Positions 5,330 through 5,538 of a DNA stretch of 5,538 nt are shown here, one piece after another (within the stretch, counting starts at the first letter, position 1; each line of letters starts with the position of its first letter). Position numbers and translations under genes: made by a program. Location: contig JALHTN010000100.1 in the NCBI GenBank assembly GCA_022865865.1, positions 1 to 5,538 of the forward strand. Direction: 5' to 3'. This DNA comes from Anaerolineales bacterium (GTDB lineage Bacteria; Chloroflexota; Anaerolineae; Anaerolineales; UBA4823). Under the pieces are notes generated by a model, which saw only the letters and a list, made by a program, of their open reading frames with translations, did not search any database and was not told the origin of the DNA.

Positions 5330-5344
5330 GAAAGAGCCTCTTTC
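5330..5344. repeat. 15-bp perfect palindrome in the divergent intergenic region
   Basis: GAAAGAG and CTCTTTC flank a single central C. It lies between the minus-strand operon promoter and the plus-strand LuxR-like remnant. No T-tract follows, and a one-base loop cannot form a normal hairpin, so a protein site is more likely than a terminator. Confidence 0.35.
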
Positions 5345-5430
5345 TTCAGGATAATGCGACCAGCGAAAAAAACACATCCATCAATAACCGGGTAAAATAG
5401 ATAGCGTTAGTTAACCACACAGGATCATCG

Positions 5431-5538
5431 ATGACAAAACCCCTGCTATCCACCAAAATCTACTTCCCATCCATGCTCACAATTTATCCCCCGTCCGTAA
5501 TTTCTCCATATTCAAGGGTGAGTGGGTTTAATTGTTGC
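5431..5538 (+). pseudogene. Start of a MalT-like LuxR-family regulator gene, apparently decayed (runs off window)
   Basis: From ATG 5431 the plus strand reads MTKPLLSTKIYFPS, closely like the start of large MalT-type LuxR regulators (usual form: KPLL.TKl..P, then LV.RPRL...L). AGGA (5421-5424) lies 6 nt upstream. The same frame stays open for 36 codons to the window edge, but after residue 14 it no longer resembles the family. The expected continuation appears one base over, as PCSQFIPRP followed by a stop and then FLHIQG with another stop. I infer at least one frameshift plus in-frame stops, thus a pseudogene. Intact relatives carry an STAND-type ATPase, TPR-like repeats and a C-terminal HTH, none of which is in the window. 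It might instead be a short unrelated ORF. Confidence 0.5.

Overview
The window is a compact, mostly minus-strand accessory locus. Its core is a five-gene operon running right to left from about 5222 to 880: an ABC-2 type exporter ATPase, its membrane permease, a small lipoprotein, a membrane sensor histidine kinase of the NarX/DesK (HisKA_3) class, and a NarL/FixJ-type response regulator. Junctions are tight: 2 nt between ATPase and permease, 22 nt between permease and lipoprotein, 18 nt between lipoprotein and kinase, and a stop/start overlap zone between kinase and regulator. One promoter just upstream of the ATPase (-35 ATGACA, 17-nt spacer, -10 TATGCT) and a near-perfect Shine-Dalgarno serve the set, and a perfect inverted repeat covers the -10.

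The flanks hold gene debris. Directly after the regulator stop lies the last ~86 codons of a glucose-1-phosphate adenylyltransferase gene (glgC), cut off at its 5' side and carrying a one-base frameshift (627-886). At the right edge, on the plus strand, is the start of what looks like a MalT-like LuxR regulator (MTKPLLSTKIYFP...) whose reading frame falls apart after about 14 codons. At the left edge is the beginning of an intact-looking TetR-family repressor gene on the minus strand, with a consensus promoter and a 22-bp imperfect palindrome over its predicted transcription start. Between the glgC remnant and the TetR promoter are about 430 nt with no gene I can support, only several inverted repeats.

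Likely mode of action (inference): the kinase, which has a periplasmic/extracellular Cache/PAS-like sensor between two membrane segments, and possibly the anchored lipoprotein, detect an envelope stress or membrane-active compound; the phosphorylated regulator adjusts expression of the operon, and the exporter removes the compound or remodels the envelope. The organisation resembles BcrAB/LnrLMN-type resistance exporters with partner two-component systems, but the substrate cannot be read from the sequence.

Organism: bacterial, intermediate GC, strong Shine-Dalgarno sites. The GlgC C-terminal type, the MalT-like LuxR start and the protein styles suggest Chloroflexota, probably Anaerolineae; this is an impression from family resemblance and not a measured assignment.
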